Of a stretch of DNA of 64,000 nt, positions 1 through 9,489 are shown in pieces (the first letter of the stretch is position 1; every line of letters begins with the position of its first letter). The notes under the pieces were generated by a model. The model was not told the origin of the DNA and searched no databases. It was given only the letters and a program-made list of their open reading frames with translations. This DNA is from an uncultured Pelagibacteraceae bacterium (GTDB taxonomy: Bacteria; Pseudomonadota; Alphaproteobacteria; Pelagibacterales; Pelagibacteraceae): contig CACILM010000001.1 in NCBI GenBank assembly GCA_902587515.1, forward strand, positions 124,001-188,000, in the 5' to 3' direction. The translations under genes and the position numbers were made by a program.

Positions 1-187
1 GAACGATAAAAATTTAAGTGTTTCAAAAGTAAAAGAGGAAATAGGCGAATTAATAGAATCTGTGGAAAAAAATTCAAATAAGATACACGAGGCTGCCGAT
101 GTGATTTATCATTTGATGGTTTACTTAGAGGCCAATAATATAAAGATTGAAGATGTTATGAGTGAACTAAAGAAAAGACAGAAATGA
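1..187 (+). CDS. hisE: Phosphoribosyl-ATP pyrophosphatase, C-terminal part
   Basis: Partial gene: the window opens inside it, in frame from base 2, and it is absent from the ORF track because no start is visible. About 61 codons remain. The segment contains EEIGELIES followed by HEAADVIYHLMVYLE, the metal-binding acidic helices of the MazG-like HisE fold, and ends in a HisE-like ELKKRQK tail. HisE hydrolyses phosphoribosyl-ATP to phosphoribosyl-AMP, the second step of histidine synthesis. Its TGA overlaps the ATG of the following HIT gene (ATGA), so the two are probably translationally coupled. A hisE-HIT order is familiar from other Alphaproteobacteria. The 5' part and any upstream his genes lie outside the window. 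Confidence 0.85.
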   Translation, partial: NDKNLSVSKVKEEIGELIESVEKNSNKIHEAADVIYHLMVYLEANNIKIEDVMSELKKRQK

Positions 188-540
188 GTTACGATAAAAA
201 TAATATATTTGCTAAAATTCTTAGAGGAGAAATCCCGTGTAAAAAAGTTTACGAAAATGATCATGTTTTAGCTTTTCATGATATTAACCCCCAAAAGAAA
301 GTTCATGTTTTAGTTATTCCTAAAGGTGAATATGTAGATCTTAATGACTTCAACAGCAAAGCTTCAGATAAAGAGATTGTAGAATTAAACAGAGCGGTGA
401 CGCATGTCGCAAACTTAATGGGGGCAAAAGATAAAGGATTTCGAGCTTTAACTAATATTGGAAGTGATGGTGGACAGGAGGTGCCTCACTTACACTTCCA
501 TATATTTGCAGGCGAAAAGATCGGGAAGATGGTAAGTTGA
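184..540 (+). CDS. hinT: HIT-family purine nucleoside phosphoramidase (HinT-like)
   Basis: A 118-aa protein of normal HinT length. The catalytic histidine triad is visible near the C-terminus as HLHFHIF (His102, His104, His106), and the N-terminus IFAKILRGEIPCKKVYE is typical of bacterial HIT hydrolases. Family members hydrolyse adenosine phosphoramidates and aminoacyl-adenylates; the cellular role is usually minor or unknown. It overlaps hisE by 4 nt upstream, and its TGA shares one base with the ATG of the acetyltransferase downstream, placing all three in one operon. The family assignment is secure; the exact substrate cannot be read from sequence. Confidence 0.93.
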   Translation: MSYDKNNIFAKILRGEIPCKKVYENDHVLAFHDINPQKKVHVLVIPKGEYVDLNDFNSKASDKEIVELNRAVTHVANLMGAKDKGFRALTNIGSDGGQEVPHLHFHIFAGEKIGKMVS

Positions 541-1046
541 TGGTTTCAAGAGTAAAAAGATATTTTTTAGAAATTAAAGATTTTTCAAAAACAGTTGACT
601 TGAATCTTCCAGAAAATTTCCAAATTATTTTGGATGATAAAGATAATTTCCACTTAAACAGATTTTTCTACAAACAAATAGGCGTAGATCACTATTGGAG
701 AGACAGATTACTTTGGTCTGAAAGTGAGTGGGTAAAGTATGTTACAAATAAAAATTTAGAAACGCATGTTCTTAAAAAAGGTGAAGATCTTGTAGGATAT
801 TACGAACAAGAGTATCATCCTGGATCTAATGAAGTAGAGCTTATCAATCTAGGAATACTAAAAGAATTTAGAGGTTTGAAATTAGGTTCGACTCTTGTAA
901 ATCATGCTATTGCAAGCGCATCAAGAAAAAATCCTGAAAGAATGTGGGTTCACACTTGTAGTTTAGACCATAAACACGCATTACAAAATTACAAATCCAA
1001 AGGTTTTGAAATTTTCAAAGAAGAAGAAATTGATTTTGTAGCTTAG
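540..1046 (+). CDS. GNAT-family N-acetyltransferase
   Basis: The ORF track starts at a TTG at 537, but the ATG at 540, overlapping the hinT stop as TGATG, is the more natural start and gives 168 aa. The central part VGYYEQEYHPGSNEVELINLGI and then EFRGLKLGSTLVNHAI form the GNAT core, with a slightly altered acetyl-CoA pyrophosphate loop (RGLKLGS). The C-terminal KSKGFEIFKEEE is the usual last strand. The substrate is unknown. The gene ends convergently with lolA: the stop codons overlap over 4 nt and no hairpin lies between them. Confidence 0.82.
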   Translation: MVSRVKRYFLEIKDFSKTVDLNLPENFQIILDDKDNFHLNRFFYKQIGVDHYWRDRLLWSESEWVKYVTNKNLETHVLKKGEDLVGYYEQEYHPGSNEVELINLGILKEFRGLKLGSTLVNHAIASASRKNPERMWVHTCSLDHKHALQNYKSKGFEIFKEEEIDFVA

Positions 1047-1612
1047 TTTATTTCAGGTACTTTAAAGGTGCCTCTTTTATAAGAATCATTTTCAGCAATA
1101 ATGTTAAGGGAGAAATTTATATTATTGTTGTATTGATCTTTAATCTCCCATCCTTTCAAATCCAGTTTTTTTTTATCAAAAAAAATTGTAATTTCGTTAT
1201 CACCAAAATAAACAAGCTTAATTATTTGATCAGTTGATTCTAATTCACCTGATTGCACTATTTCTAAAAGTTTATCCTTATATAAAATATTTAAAAATGG
1301 AGATTTTGAAATAGGATAATGATAAGTTTTGTTATATCTTTTCTGGGTTATTGCTAATCTCTTATTATTAATAACTAATTCTTTTTCCTTGTCGTCAAAG
1401 TAATTACATTTCAATTTTCCTGGAAATTCTAAAAGACAGCTACCTTTTTCTGTTTTTTCATTAATTAATTGATTAAATGTAAATTCTAAAGAGTTTAATT
1501 TATTTAATTGAGCAATTATTTGATCTTTTTCATTAGCTAATAGACTTGTTGCTATTAATAGAAAAAAAGAGATTAAAAATGTTTTTTTAAAGAACTTCGC
1601 GTTTACCAACAT
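1043..1612 (-). CDS. lolA: Outer-membrane lipoprotein carrier LolA-like protein
   Basis: The ORF runs from 1630, but the Met at 1612 is preferred: the protein then starts MLVNAKFFKKTFLISFF, a good signal peptide ending near LLA-NE, and overlaps ftsK by 26 nt rather than 44. The mature part has the LolA pattern of N-terminal helix (LNKLNSLEFTFNQL) followed by beta strands (GSCLLEFPGKLKCNYFDDKEKELVINNKRL). LolA carries lipoproteins through the periplasm from LolCDE to LolB. The ftsK-lolA order is conserved in Alphaproteobacteria and supports the call. Sequence similarity in this family is low, so the context carries much of the weight. Confidence 0.82.
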   Translation of the reverse strand: MLVNAKFFKKTFLISFFLLIATSLLANEKDQIIAQLNKLNSLEFTFNQLINEKTEKGSCLLEFPGKLKCNYFDDKEKELVINNKRLAITQKRYNKTYHYPISKSPFLNILYKDKLLEIVQSGELESTDQIIKLVYFGDNEITIFFDKKKLDLKGWEIKDQYNNNINFSLNIIAENDSYKRGTFKVPEIN

Positions 1613-3668
1613 GATTTGCCTTGCTAACAATACCTTTTTCTTCCATCATATCAATAATTCTAGCAGCTCTATTGTATCCGATTTGCAACTTTCTCTGTAA
1701 AAAGCTTGTAGAGGCTTTTCCTTCTGCTTTAATAATTTCTACGGCTTGATTAAATAATTCATCTTCATCACCTTCATTTCCAGGAGTTAGTGAGCTTTCA
1801 GTTGTTACTTGGGAAGTAATTTCTTCCATATAATCTGGCTCTCCTTGTGCTCTTAACGAATTAGTAATTTTCTCAATTTCTTGTTCAGAAACATATGGAC
1901 CATGAATTCTAACTATTCTGTTTGCTGATGACATGAATAACATGTCTCCTTTTCCTAGTAATTGTTCGGCACCCTGCTCCCCTAAAATTGTCCTACTATC
2001 AATCTTGGAGCTTACTTGGAAAGATATTCTTGTAGGGAAATTAGCTTTTATTGTACCTGTTATTACATCAACACTTGGTCTTTGCGTAGCCATGATGATA
2101 TGAATTCCTGCAGCTCTTGCCATTTGTGATAATTTTTGAATGTAGTTTTCTATTTCTTTTCCAGCTACAAGCATTAAATCTGACATCTCATCAACTACTA
2201 CAACGATGTAAGGCATTTTAAGTTTATGCTTAGCGTTATAGCCATCAATGTTTCTTACTCCTACCTTGCTCATTAATTTATATCTGCTGTTCATTTCTTT
2301 TACCGTCCAAGATAAAGCTGATGTAGCTTTTTTAGCATCAGTAATAACTGGAGTTAATAAATGAGGTATTCCTTCGTAAGTAGATAGCTCTAACATTTTT
2401 GGATCAATTAAAATAAATTTACAAAGATCTGGACTTAGTTTGTAAAGCAGTGAAACGATTATAGTATTAATACAAACAGACTTTCCTGAACCAGTCGTAC
2501 CTGCAATTAAAAGATGAGGCATTGATGTTAAATCACCAACAATTGGCATTCCCGAAATACTTTTACCTAATGCTATCGGAAGTCTTACATCTTTCTTTTG
2601 AAATTTATCGTAAGAAATTATTTCTCTTAGTGATACGCCCTCCCTTTCCTCGTTTGGAATTTCAATTCCAACAGTGTTCTTTCCTGGAATGACCGAAACT
2701 CTTGTAGAAGTTGAACTTGTATTTCTTGCTAAATCTTCAGATAAATTAATAATTTTAGAAACTTTTACACCAGGTGCTGGTTCGAACTCATAAAGGCTTA
2801 CTACAGGGCCGTTATTAATTGTTTTAATTTTTCCATCTATACCAAAGTCCAATAATATTTTCTCCATAAATTCAGCATCAGGACGATTTTTATTTCCATC
2901 AGAACTAAGCTTAGATAAATTTTTTTCTAAATAATTTATATCTGGTAATTTATATTTATTTTTTGTAAAAGCTCGCTCTGTCTTAGAAATTGTGTCAGTG
3001 TCAAACGAAAAAGATTGCTGTGGTTTTTCTAAAGTCTGTGGCTGATCTTCAATATTAATTTTACTAAAATCTGGCTCAACATCTTCCAGAGGTTTTGTTC
3101 TAAAAAGCGAAATAGTCACTAAAAAAACTTTTTTATAATTAATATCAGCTGAAAATGAAAAAAAAATTATAGTCAACAAAAGTAGCCCATAAATTGAATA
3201 AGTATTATTTATCCACGGAGCCCAGGTATTAATAAAGTTATAAGTTATTTTACCAACAAAACCTGAATTACCATTATCAATTAACCAAAAGGAGTTATTG
3301 AATGTTAAATATATAAAAACTGTACCTACAGTTAAATATGCTGCTACTAAAAATAATTTTAAAATTATTCTTCTTAGTTCTTTCTTTATTATTAGATTTA
3401 ACCCCCAAAACAAAAAATTAAGTAATAATAAAAAAGAGGCTAAACCAAAACTTTGTAATAAAAAATCTGCAATGCTACTTCCATAAATCCCAAAAAAGTT
3501 CTGGATCTCGAAGCTCCTATCCCCGTAAATAAATGAAGGATCTTCAGGAGAATATGTTGTAAAAGCGATTGCAAGTGCGACACTTGATAAAACCAAGATT
3601 AAACCTAGTAATTCAAAGGTTCGCTTTTTTAAAAAATTTGTTACACTATCTAAAAAGTTTGTATTCAT
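1587..3668 (-). CDS. ftsK: DNA translocase FtsK
   Basis: A 693-aa protein, compact compared with E. coli FtsK but typical of the alphaproteobacterial form. It has about four N-terminal membrane helices (residues ~18-180), a short linker, the alpha/beta motor with Walker A GTTGSGKS (390-397) and a Walker B region VVVVDEMSDL, the FtsK signature KLSQMARAAGIHIIMATQRP, and a C-terminal winged-helix gamma domain (EDELFNQAVEIIKAEGKAS to the end) that reads KOPS motifs in known homologues. It pumps the terminus region through the closing septum for chromosome dimer resolution. It is followed by overlapping lolA and is divergent from the UbiH-type gene across a 55-bp spacer that should hold both promoters. 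Confidence 0.97.
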   Translation of the reverse strand: MNTNFLDSVTNFLKKRTFELLGLILVLSSVALAIAFTTYSPEDPSFIYGDRSFEIQNFFGIYGSSIADFLLQSFGLASFLLLLNFLFWGLNLIIKKELRRIILKLFLVAAYLTVGTVFIYLTFNNSFWLIDNGNSGFVGKITYNFINTWAPWINNTYSIYGLLLLTIIFFSFSADINYKKVFLVTISLFRTKPLEDVEPDFSKINIEDQPQTLEKPQQSFSFDTDTISKTERAFTKNKYKLPDINYLEKNLSKLSSDGNKNRPDAEFMEKILLDFGIDGKIKTINNGPVVSLYEFEPAPGVKVSKIINLSEDLARNTSSTSTRVSVIPGKNTVGIEIPNEEREGVSLREIISYDKFQKKDVRLPIALGKSISGMPIVGDLTSMPHLLIAGTTGSGKSVCINTIIVSLLYKLSPDLCKFILIDPKMLELSTYEGIPHLLTPVITDAKKATSALSWTVKEMNSRYKLMSKVGVRNIDGYNAKHKLKMPYIVVVVDEMSDLMLVAGKEIENYIQKLSQMARAAGIHIIMATQRPSVDVITGTIKANFPTRISFQVSSKIDSRTILGEQGAEQLLGKGDMLFMSSANRIVRIHGPYVSEQEIEKITNSLRAQGEPDYMEEITSQVTTESSLTPGNEGDEDELFNQAVEIIKAEGKASTSFLQRKLQIGYNRAARIIDMMEEKGIVSKANHVGKREVL

Positions 3669-3723
3669 TACGAATCGATTACGTACTTTTTACCATTTTT
3701 ATGAAAGTGTTAAAAATTTTTAT

Positions 3724-4833
3724 ATGATAAAACAGAGAATATGCATTGTCGGTGACGGTCTTTCAGGCTTAATGACAGCTTTAGTTTTATCTAAAGTACC
3801 GGGTATCGAGGTAAATCTAATAGCTAAAAAAGGCACAAAAAACGCAGATAAAAGGACTACTGCTATTTCAGATACAAACTATAAGTTTATCAATCAAAAT
3901 ATTACAAATCTGGGACAAAAGTTTTTTTGGCCCTCAAAAAAAATTGAGCTTTTTTACGAAACCTCTAAAGAAAATATAAATTTTTTAAATCTAAACGAAG
4001 TTAACTCCAATCTTATGTACGTTTTCGAAAATGACAAAGTTAAAAGTTTATTGTTGAAAGAAATTTCAAAAAATAAAATAAAATTAATAAGAAAGGATGT
4101 AAAAAAATTAGATGAGTTAAAAAATTATGATTTAATTATCCTCTGTATAGGTGGACAATCTAAAATTTACACTAATATAACAAAAATAAGATCTATTAAG
4201 AAAGATTATAAAGAAATAGCTATTACAGGATATGTAAAACATAATTTTAAGAATCTCAATACAAGCCAATTCTTTTTAAAAGAAGGCCCATTGGCTATAC
4301 TTCCTTTTTCAAAAAATTATTTTTCTTTTGTTTGGAGTGTTAAAAAACATTTTTTCGAAAATAATTCAAAAAAAATTACAACTTTAGTTAAAAATAAAAT
4401 ACTAGAAATGTTGAAGAAAAAACAAGATATTACTATTAGTAATATTCAGTCTTATCCCATCTCTCTAAGTTTAAGACGACAATATCATCAAAAAAATATA
4501 TTAATTCTTGGTGAGGGTCTTCACACAATTCATCCTGTAGCTGGTCAGGGATTTAATCTAGTTCTTAGGGATATAAAAAAACTAAAAGAAATTATTAAAT
4601 ATTATGTGAGTTTAGGTATTTCTATTAAAAATAGTTATGCGTTAAATGATTTTTATAATAGCAGAAAACCCGAAAATACTATCATGAGTCTAGGCGTTGA
4701 TGCTACTCATAGTTTCTTTAAACAAAATAAATATTTAGATCCATTCAAAGAAATAATTGTAAAAAATATTAAGAACAACGAGGTATTAAAAAAATTCAGT
4801 AAAATAATCTCTAATCGAGGTTTATCATTATAA
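3724..4833 (+). CDS. ubiH: FAD-dependent UbiH/UbiF-type ubiquinone hydroxylase
   Basis: A 369-aa flavoprotein monooxygenase. The N-terminal dinucleotide-binding motif GDGLSGLM (10-17) and the late FAD-binding motif GEGLHTIHPVAGQGFN (about 263-278) are both present; the latter is diagnostic of the UbiH/COQ6 group. These enzymes hydroxylate the polyprenylphenol ring during ubiquinone synthesis. The protein is somewhat shorter than the usual ~390-400 aa, and the middle region is diverged, so the ring position it acts on cannot be assigned; alphaproteobacterial members often act on several positions. The position divergent from ftsK-lolA is conserved in related bacteria. mnmE starts 5 nt downstream. 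Confidence 0.85.
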   Translation: MIKQRICIVGDGLSGLMTALVLSKVPGIEVNLIAKKGTKNADKRTTAISDTNYKFINQNITNLGQKFFWPSKKIELFYETSKENINFLNLNEVNSNLMYVFENDKVKSLLLKEISKNKIKLIRKDVKKLDELKNYDLIILCIGGQSKIYTNITKIRSIKKDYKEIAITGYVKHNFKNLNTSQFFLKEGPLAILPFSKNYFSFVWSVKKHFFENNSKKITTLVKNKILEMLKKKQDITISNIQSYPISLSLRRQYHQKNILILGEGLHTIHPVAGQGFNLVLRDIKKLKEIIKYYVSLGISIKNSYALNDFYNSRKPENTIMSLGVDATHSFFKQNKYLDPFKEIIVKNIKNNEVLKKFSKIISNRGLSL

Positions 4834-4837
4834 CTCA

Positions 4838-6166
4838 ATGAACATTTATGCTTTATCTTCGGGTAGAGGACCCTCTGGAATAGCTATCGTTAGAATATCA
4901 GGCAGTGAAACACTTAAGATTTGCCAAAATTTGACGAAGTCTAAAAATATCAAGTCAAATGAAGTAAATTTTTGTAAATTTTATGACCCTAAAAACGATA
5001 ATGTAATAGACCCAGAAGCTCTATTATTGTGGTTTCCCGGGCCAAACAGCTATACCGGAGAAGATCTTGCAGAATTGCAAATTCATGGAAGTAACGCAGT
5101 TATAAACTGTTTATTGAGAGTTTTATCCGAGCAAAAAAACTGCAGACTAGCTGAACCAGGTGAGTTTACTAAAATTGCTTTTCAAAATGATAAAATTGAT
5201 TTGTTAAAAGCAGAAAGCATAGGGGATCTTATCCATTCTGAAACAGAACTACAAAGACAACAAGCAGTTCAATTAGTTCAGGGGAACGCATCAAATTATT
5301 ATAATAATCTTAGAGAAAAAATAATAAAATCTCTTGCTTTTATAGAGGCAAAAATTGATTTTGCAGAGGAAGATCTTCCAGAAAAAATACTAAAAGATGC
5401 ACACAAATCAATTAAAGAAATTCATTCAGAAATTACTAAAATTATTGAGGATAATAAAGTTGGAGAAAAAATTAGAGATGGTTTTAGAGTTTTAATTACA
5501 GGAGAAGTTAATGCAGGTAAATCATCATTATTAAATTTACTTTCAAAAAGAGAAGTAGCAATTGTTTCAGATGAAGCTGGCACAACAAGAGATGTTATAG
5601 AAACCTACTTAAATTTAGATGGATATCCTGTTCTTCTAGCCGACACTGCAGGTATAAGAGAAGCTAAAAACGAAGTTGAAAAAAAAGGTATTTCTTTAGC
5701 TTTAGGCAAATCAAAAGAAGCAGATTTAAATATAGTAGTCATCGATAATTCATCAAAAAAAATTAATAAAGCAATACAGAATATGATTAATAAAGATACT
5801 ATAATTCTCTTAAATAAATCAGATGTTTCTGAAAAGCAAAATCATAAATTTAATGTTGATACCGTTTTAGCTTCAGTAAAAAATAATAAAAATATAGATA
5901 AATTAATTAATTTGGTTAAAGCTAAGTTAAGTAAAAAATTTTCATCAAATAATAGCGCTTTAATTACTAGAGAAAGACACAGAGTTAAACTTAATGATTG
6001 TTTAAATGAAATTGATAAGTTTCTCAAAAAAAAACAACACAAAGACCTCGAATTAGCAGCTGAAGACTTAAGAATGGCCACTCGACATCTAGGTGGCATT
6101 GTAGGTAAGGTAGATGTTGAAGAAATACTTGGATCTATATTTAAAGACTTCTGCATCGGTAAATAA
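4838..6166 (+). CDS. mnmE: tRNA uridine-5-carboxymethylaminomethyl modification GTPase MnmE
   Basis: 442 aa. The N-terminal tetrahydrofolate-binding domain starts IYALSSGRGPSGIAIVRISG; the inserted Ras-like G domain has Walker A GEVNAGKS (222-229), GTTRD (248-252) and DTAG (269-272); the extreme C-terminus FCIGK supplies the catalytic Cys of the helical domain. With MnmG it installs the cmnm5 group on wobble U34 of several tRNAs using glycine or ammonium and methylene-THF. It sits directly before its partner mnmG, as in many bacteria. Confidence 0.97.
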   Translation: MNIYALSSGRGPSGIAIVRISGSETLKICQNLTKSKNIKSNEVNFCKFYDPKNDNVIDPEALLLWFPGPNSYTGEDLAELQIHGSNAVINCLLRVLSEQKNCRLAEPGEFTKIAFQNDKIDLLKAESIGDLIHSETELQRQQAVQLVQGNASNYYNNLREKIIKSLAFIEAKIDFAEEDLPEKILKDAHKSIKEIHSEITKIIEDNKVGEKIRDGFRVLITGEVNAGKSSLLNLLSKREVAIVSDEAGTTRDVIETYLNLDGYPVLLADTAGIREAKNEVEKKGISLALGKSKEADLNIVVIDNSSKKINKAIQNMINKDTIILLNKSDVSEKQNHKFNVDTVLASVKNNKNIDKLINLVKAKLSKKFSSNNSALITRERHRVKLNDCLNEIDKFLKKKQHKDLELAAEDLRMATRHLGGIVGKVDVEEILGSIFKDFCIGK

Positions 6167-6208
6167 AATACTTCTTGTATTCTTAATTTAGACGTTTACA
6201 TTCACAGC

Positions 6209-8077
6209 ATGATAAAACAAAGCTATGATGTAGTAGTTATAGGTGGAGGACACGCCGGATGTGAAGCAGCAGCAGCTTCTGCTAGAATGGGTGTAAATAC
6301 TGCTCTTTTTACCCATAAAATCGAGACTATTGGTGAAATGTCGTGTAATCCCGCTATAGGAGGACTTGGAAAAGGGCATCTTGTGAGAGAAATCGATGCT
6401 TTAGATGGCGTAATGGGTGTTGTAGCTGATAAATCAGGTATTCAATTTAGATTATTAAATAGAAGTCGTGGACCAGCAGTACAAGGACCAAGGACTCAAT
6501 CAGACAGAGCTCTTTACAAAGAGCATATGCAAAAGATTTTACTAAATTATGAAAATTTAGAGGTCGTAGCCGACCCAGTAATAAAATTCTTATTTGATGA
6601 CAATAAAGTTATAGGATTCGTTTGTCAGAGCGGTAAAGAAATAAGAACTAAAGAGTTAATACTAACTACGGGAACTTTTTTGAATGGTTTAATACATATA
6701 GGTGAAACACAGATACCAGCTGGCCGTTATGATGAAAAACCATCTACCGGTTTGAGCGAACAACTAGCAAAATTTAAAATGCAAATTGGAAGATTAAAAA
6801 CTGGAACACCTCCTAGATTAGATGGTGATACAATTAATTTTGATGACTTAGAAATGCAGCCTGCTGATGACGATCATTATTATTTCTCTTTCTTGACGAA
6901 CAAGATCGACAATAAACAGATTAAATGTGGGATGACTTACACAAATAATGACGTTCATAAAATTATTAGTGAAAACATTTCAAGAAGCGCGATGTATTCA
7001 GGAAACATAAGAGGAGTTGGGCCTAGGTATTGTCCATCTATAGAGGATAAAATTGTTAAGTTTAAGGAAAAGGAAAAGCACCAAATATTTTTAGAACCAG
7101 AGGGATTAAAGGACAATACTATTTACCCAAATGGCATATCAACCTCCCTTCCAGAGGAGATTCAGCTTAAAATATTAAGTAAAATCAAGGGTTTAGAGCA
7201 TGTTAAGATGAAGAGGGCTGGATACGCAATAGAGTATGATTATGTGGATCCAAGGGAGTTAAAAGCAACCTTAGAAACCAAAAAAATTAATTCTTTATTT
7301 CTTGCTGGACAAATTAATGGAACTACAGGGTATGAAGAAGCTGCAGCTCAAGGTTTGATAGCAGGGATTAATGCTGCTTTAAAAATTCAAAATCAAGAGG
7401 TGTTTATTTTAGATCGATCAACTTCTTATATTGGTGTTATGATCGACGACCTTATTACTAAAGGAGTTACAGAACCGTATAGAATGTTTACATCTAGAGC
7501 CGAATACAGACTAACTTTAAGAGCCGATAATGCCGATCAAAGACTAACAGACTTTGGAGTAAATTTAAATTTAGTGAAGTCTGAAAGAAAAAAAATATTT
7601 AACGAAAAGAAAAAAAATATTTTGGCTCTTAATTCAATTTTAAAAAATAATTATTTATCACCTAATCAAGCTAAGAAATATGATATTAAAATCGCTATGG
7701 ATGGAGTAAAAAGATCTTGTTTAGAGATTATGGGCCAGCGAAAAGTAAATATGGCAAAAATAAGGCAAGTCTTTCCTGATATTCCTATTTTTCCAATACC
7801 TATTGAAAATCAAGTTGTAACAGATGCTCATTACATGGGTTACCTTGATAGACAAGATAAAGATATAGAGTCTTTTAAGAAAGATGAGTCCGTTATCATA
7901 CCTGATAGTTTAGATTATAAAAAACTGAGCGGTCTATCCAATGAGATAAAGAGTAAGCTGCTGAAGGTAAAGCCTAAAACGCTTGGTCAAGCTATTCGTA
8001 TTGACGGTGTTACGCCAGCAGCTATAATTATTCTTCTTTCACACATCAAAAAACTTAGATATAAAGCCACTGCTTAA
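6209..8077 (+). CDS. mnmG: tRNA wobble uridine modification FAD enzyme MnmG (GidA)
   Basis: 622 aa, the normal length. The N-terminus has the FAD-binding motif [13 protein letters not shown], followed by the family blocks [24 protein letters not shown] and, further on, [12 protein letters not shown] and [12 protein letters not shown]. The C-terminal helical region (from about residue 560) binds MnmE. It is the partner of MnmE in cmnm5U34 formation. The ATG at 6209 is preceded by a 42-nt spacer after mnmE. The stop codon overlaps the rsmG start by one base, consistent with one mnmE-mnmG-rsmG-parA-parB transcript. Confidence 0.98.
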   Translation: MIKQSYDVVVIGGGHAGCEAAAASARMGVNTALFTHKIETIGEMSCNPAIGGLGKGHLVREIDALDGVMGVVADKSGIQFRLLNRSRGPAVQGPRTQSDRALYKEHMQKILLNYENLEVVADPVIKFLFDDNKVIGFVCQSGKEIRTKELILTTGTFLNGLIHIGETQIPAGRYDEKPSTGLSEQLAKFKMQIGRLKTGTPPRLDGDTINFDDLEMQPADDDHYYFSFLTNKIDNKQIKCGMTYTNNDVHKIISENISRSAMYSGNIRGVGPRYCPSIEDKIVKFKEKEKHQIFLEPEGLKDNTIYPNGISTSLPEEIQLKILSKIKGLEHVKMKRAGYAIEYDYVDPRELKATLETKKINSLFLAGQINGTTGYEEAAAQGLIAGINAALKIQNQEVFILDRSTSYIGVMIDDLITKGVTEPYRMFTSRAEYRLTLRADNADQRLTDFGVNLNLVKSERKKIFNEKKKNILALNSILKNNYLSPNQAKKYDIKIAMDGVKRSCLEIMGQRKVNMAKIRQVFPDIPIFPIPIENQVVTDAHYMGYLDRQDKDIESFKKDESVIIPDSLDYKKLSGLSNEIKSKLLKVKPKTLGQAIRIDGVTPAAIIILLSHIKKLRYKATA

Positions 8078-8691
8078 TGCAGCAGCTTGAAGTCATAAAT
8101 ATTCTTAAAAACAGTCTTAATTTTAGCGATCATTCAATTGAAAAGCTTAAAAAGTTCACTAATCTAGTTTTAAAAGAAAATAAAAATTATAATTTAATTG
8201 CTAAAAGCACAGAAAATCAAATTTGGCATAGACATATACTTGATTCAGCTCAATTGGTTAAGTTTATTGATTTTAATCTCAATTCCGTGTCTGATCTTGG
8301 CACTGGCGCAGGATTTCCGGGCCTCGTAGTAGAAATTTTCAATAAAAATAAGGCTTTTCACGTGAAATTATATGAAAAATCACCAGTAAAAAGAAGGTTC
8401 TTAACGGGTGTAATTAAAGAATTGAGTTTAAATGCAGAGGTTTTAGGAGATGTCAGAGATGAAGTTATAGATTCTGAGATTATAATGTGCAGGGCTTTCA
8501 AAAAATTAGAGTCAATAATACAAGTTTCACGTGAAATTGCCAAAAAGCCACATAAATTAATGATTCTAAAAGGTCAAAATGCACAGAAAGAAATAAAAAA
8601 TTCTTTTAAAACAAAAAAATACCCTTATAAATTAGAAAGCAGCATGACAAATAAAGATTCAAAAATAATTTTGATGGAGATTAACAAGTAA
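8077..8691 (+). CDS. rsmG: 16S rRNA (guanine-527-N7)-methyltransferase RsmG (GidB)
   Basis: 204 aa, the usual size. The SAM-binding motif SDLGTGAGFPGLV is at about residues 72-84, preceded by the family signature NLIAKSTENQIWHRHILDSAQL. It methylates G527 of 16S rRNA at N7. The gene lies between mnmG and parA, its classical position near the bacterial replication origin. Two parS-like palindromes are embedded in its coding sequence (listed separately), so this stretch of DNA probably also serves as the centromere-like site. It ends directly before the parA ATG. Confidence 0.96.
   Translation: MQQLEVINILKNSLNFSDHSIEKLKKFTNLVLKENKNYNLIAKSTENQIWHRHILDSAQLVKFIDFNLNSVSDLGTGAGFPGLVVEIFNKNKAFHVKLYEKSPVKRRFLTGVIKELSLNAEVLGDVRDEVIDSEIIMCRAFKKLESIIQVSREIAKKPHKLMILKGQNAQKEIKNSFKTKKYPYKLESSMTNKDSKIILMEINK
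8354..8369. promoter_or_regulatory. parS: parS-like ParB-binding site 1
   Basis: Inside rsmG the sequence CTTTTCACGTGAAATT contains the perfect 12-bp palindrome TTTCACGTGAAA, the core of the near-universal parS consensus tGTTTCACGTGAAACa (12 of 16 positions match). It lies about 320 bp before parA, whose product, with ParB, acts at parS during chromosome segregation. Here the palindrome starts at the first position of a codon. Confidence 0.7.
8523..8538. promoter_or_regulatory. parS: parS-like ParB-binding site 2
   Basis: AGTTTCACGTGAAATT contains the same 12-bp palindrome plus the preceding G, matching 13 of 16 positions of the parS consensus. It is 169 bp (centre to centre) from site 1 and about 155 bp before the parA start. 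The palindrome starts at the second position of a codon, a different frame from site 1, so the repeat is not explained by a repeated protein motif. Confidence 0.75.
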
Positions 8692-9489
8692 ATGTCATCA
8701 CCTATAACTCTAGCGATCATTAATCAGAAAGGTGGCGTAGGAAAAACGACTACCGTTATAAACTTAGCTGCCTCACTGTCCATTATGGGTCAAAATAATT
8801 TAGTTATTGATTTGGATCCACAAGGCAATGCAACAACTGGGCTAGGTAAAAACAATAATGATGAAGATAAAAATGTTTACAATCTTTTAATTAAAAAAAC
8901 TAATATTGAAAATATAATTCAGAAAACTGATATTAAAAATCTAGATTTAATAGGCTCTCATGTAAATCTTTCTGGTCTTGAAGTAGAAACAGCAAATGAC
9001 TCTAACAGAGCATTTGTATTGAGAGAAATTTTAAAATCAAAGAAAGAGGGTCTATTAAAAAAATACGATAATATATTTATAGACTGCCCTCCGTCTCTAA
9101 GTCTGCTTACTATAATGGCATTAGTTGCTTCAGATGAATTACTAGTACCGCTTCAAACAGAATTCTTTGCATTGGAGGGCATCACTCAACTTGTAAAAAC
9201 AATAGATCGAATTAAAGAAAATCTAAATCCTAGCCTTAAGATTAGAGGTATTTTGCTGACAATGTTTGATAAAAGAAACAAACTTTCTTCTGAGGTTGAC
9301 AGAGAGGCAAGAAATTATTTTAAAGAAAAAGTTTACCAGACTGTAATTCAAAGAAACGTACGTCTATCGGAAGCACCCTCACATGGATTACCTTGTGTAG
9401 TATATGATAAAAATTGCATTGGAAGTAAATCTTATTTTAAACTTGCCGAAGAATTTTTAAAAAAAAATCAAATTGAAAGCGCTGCATGA
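8692..9489 (+). CDS. parA: Chromosome partitioning ATPase ParA (Soj)
   Basis: 265 aa. The deviant Walker A NQKGGVGKTT (residues 11-20) starts the protein, followed by NLVIDLDPQGNATTGLG (Walker A') and IFIDCPPSLSLLT (Walker B), all typical of chromosomal Soj-type ParA ATPases rather than plasmid ones. ATP-bound ParA coats the nucleoid and is stimulated by ParB-parS complexes to move origins apart. The gene starts immediately after rsmG and overlaps parB by 4 nt. Confidence 0.97.
   Translation: MSSPITLAIINQKGGVGKTTTVINLAASLSIMGQNNLVIDLDPQGNATTGLGKNNNDEDKNVYNLLIKKTNIENIIQKTDIKNLDLIGSHVNLSGLEVETANDSNRAFVLREILKSKKEGLLKKYDNIFIDCPPSLSLLTIMALVASDELLVPLQTEFFALEGITQLVKTIDRIKENLNPSLKIRGILLTMFDKRNKLSSEVDREARNYFKEKVYQTVIQRNVRLSEAPSHGLPCVVYDKNCIGSKSYFKLAEEFLKKNQIESAA

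Noticed and set aside
2775-2795. GGTTCGAAC in ftsK, resembling a tRNA T-arm.
   Set aside because: It lies in conserved ftsK codons, with no acceptor or anticodon arm around it.
3205-3216. TTATCCAC inside ftsK, resembling a DnaA box.
   Set aside because: An isolated partial match within a coding region, far from dnaA and without further boxes.
3298-3486. ORF-track entry on the + strand within ftsK.
   Set aside because: Antisense shadow of the ftsK membrane region, with no family motif. The same reasoning was applied to the other short frames nested in clear genes (for example 5842-6156, 12804-13034, 23556-23765, 45265-45645, 47895-48248, 54843-55196).
6188-6379. Minus-strand ORF across the mnmE-mnmG junction.
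   Set aside because: It lies opposite the conserved N-terminus of mnmG and has no recognisable features.
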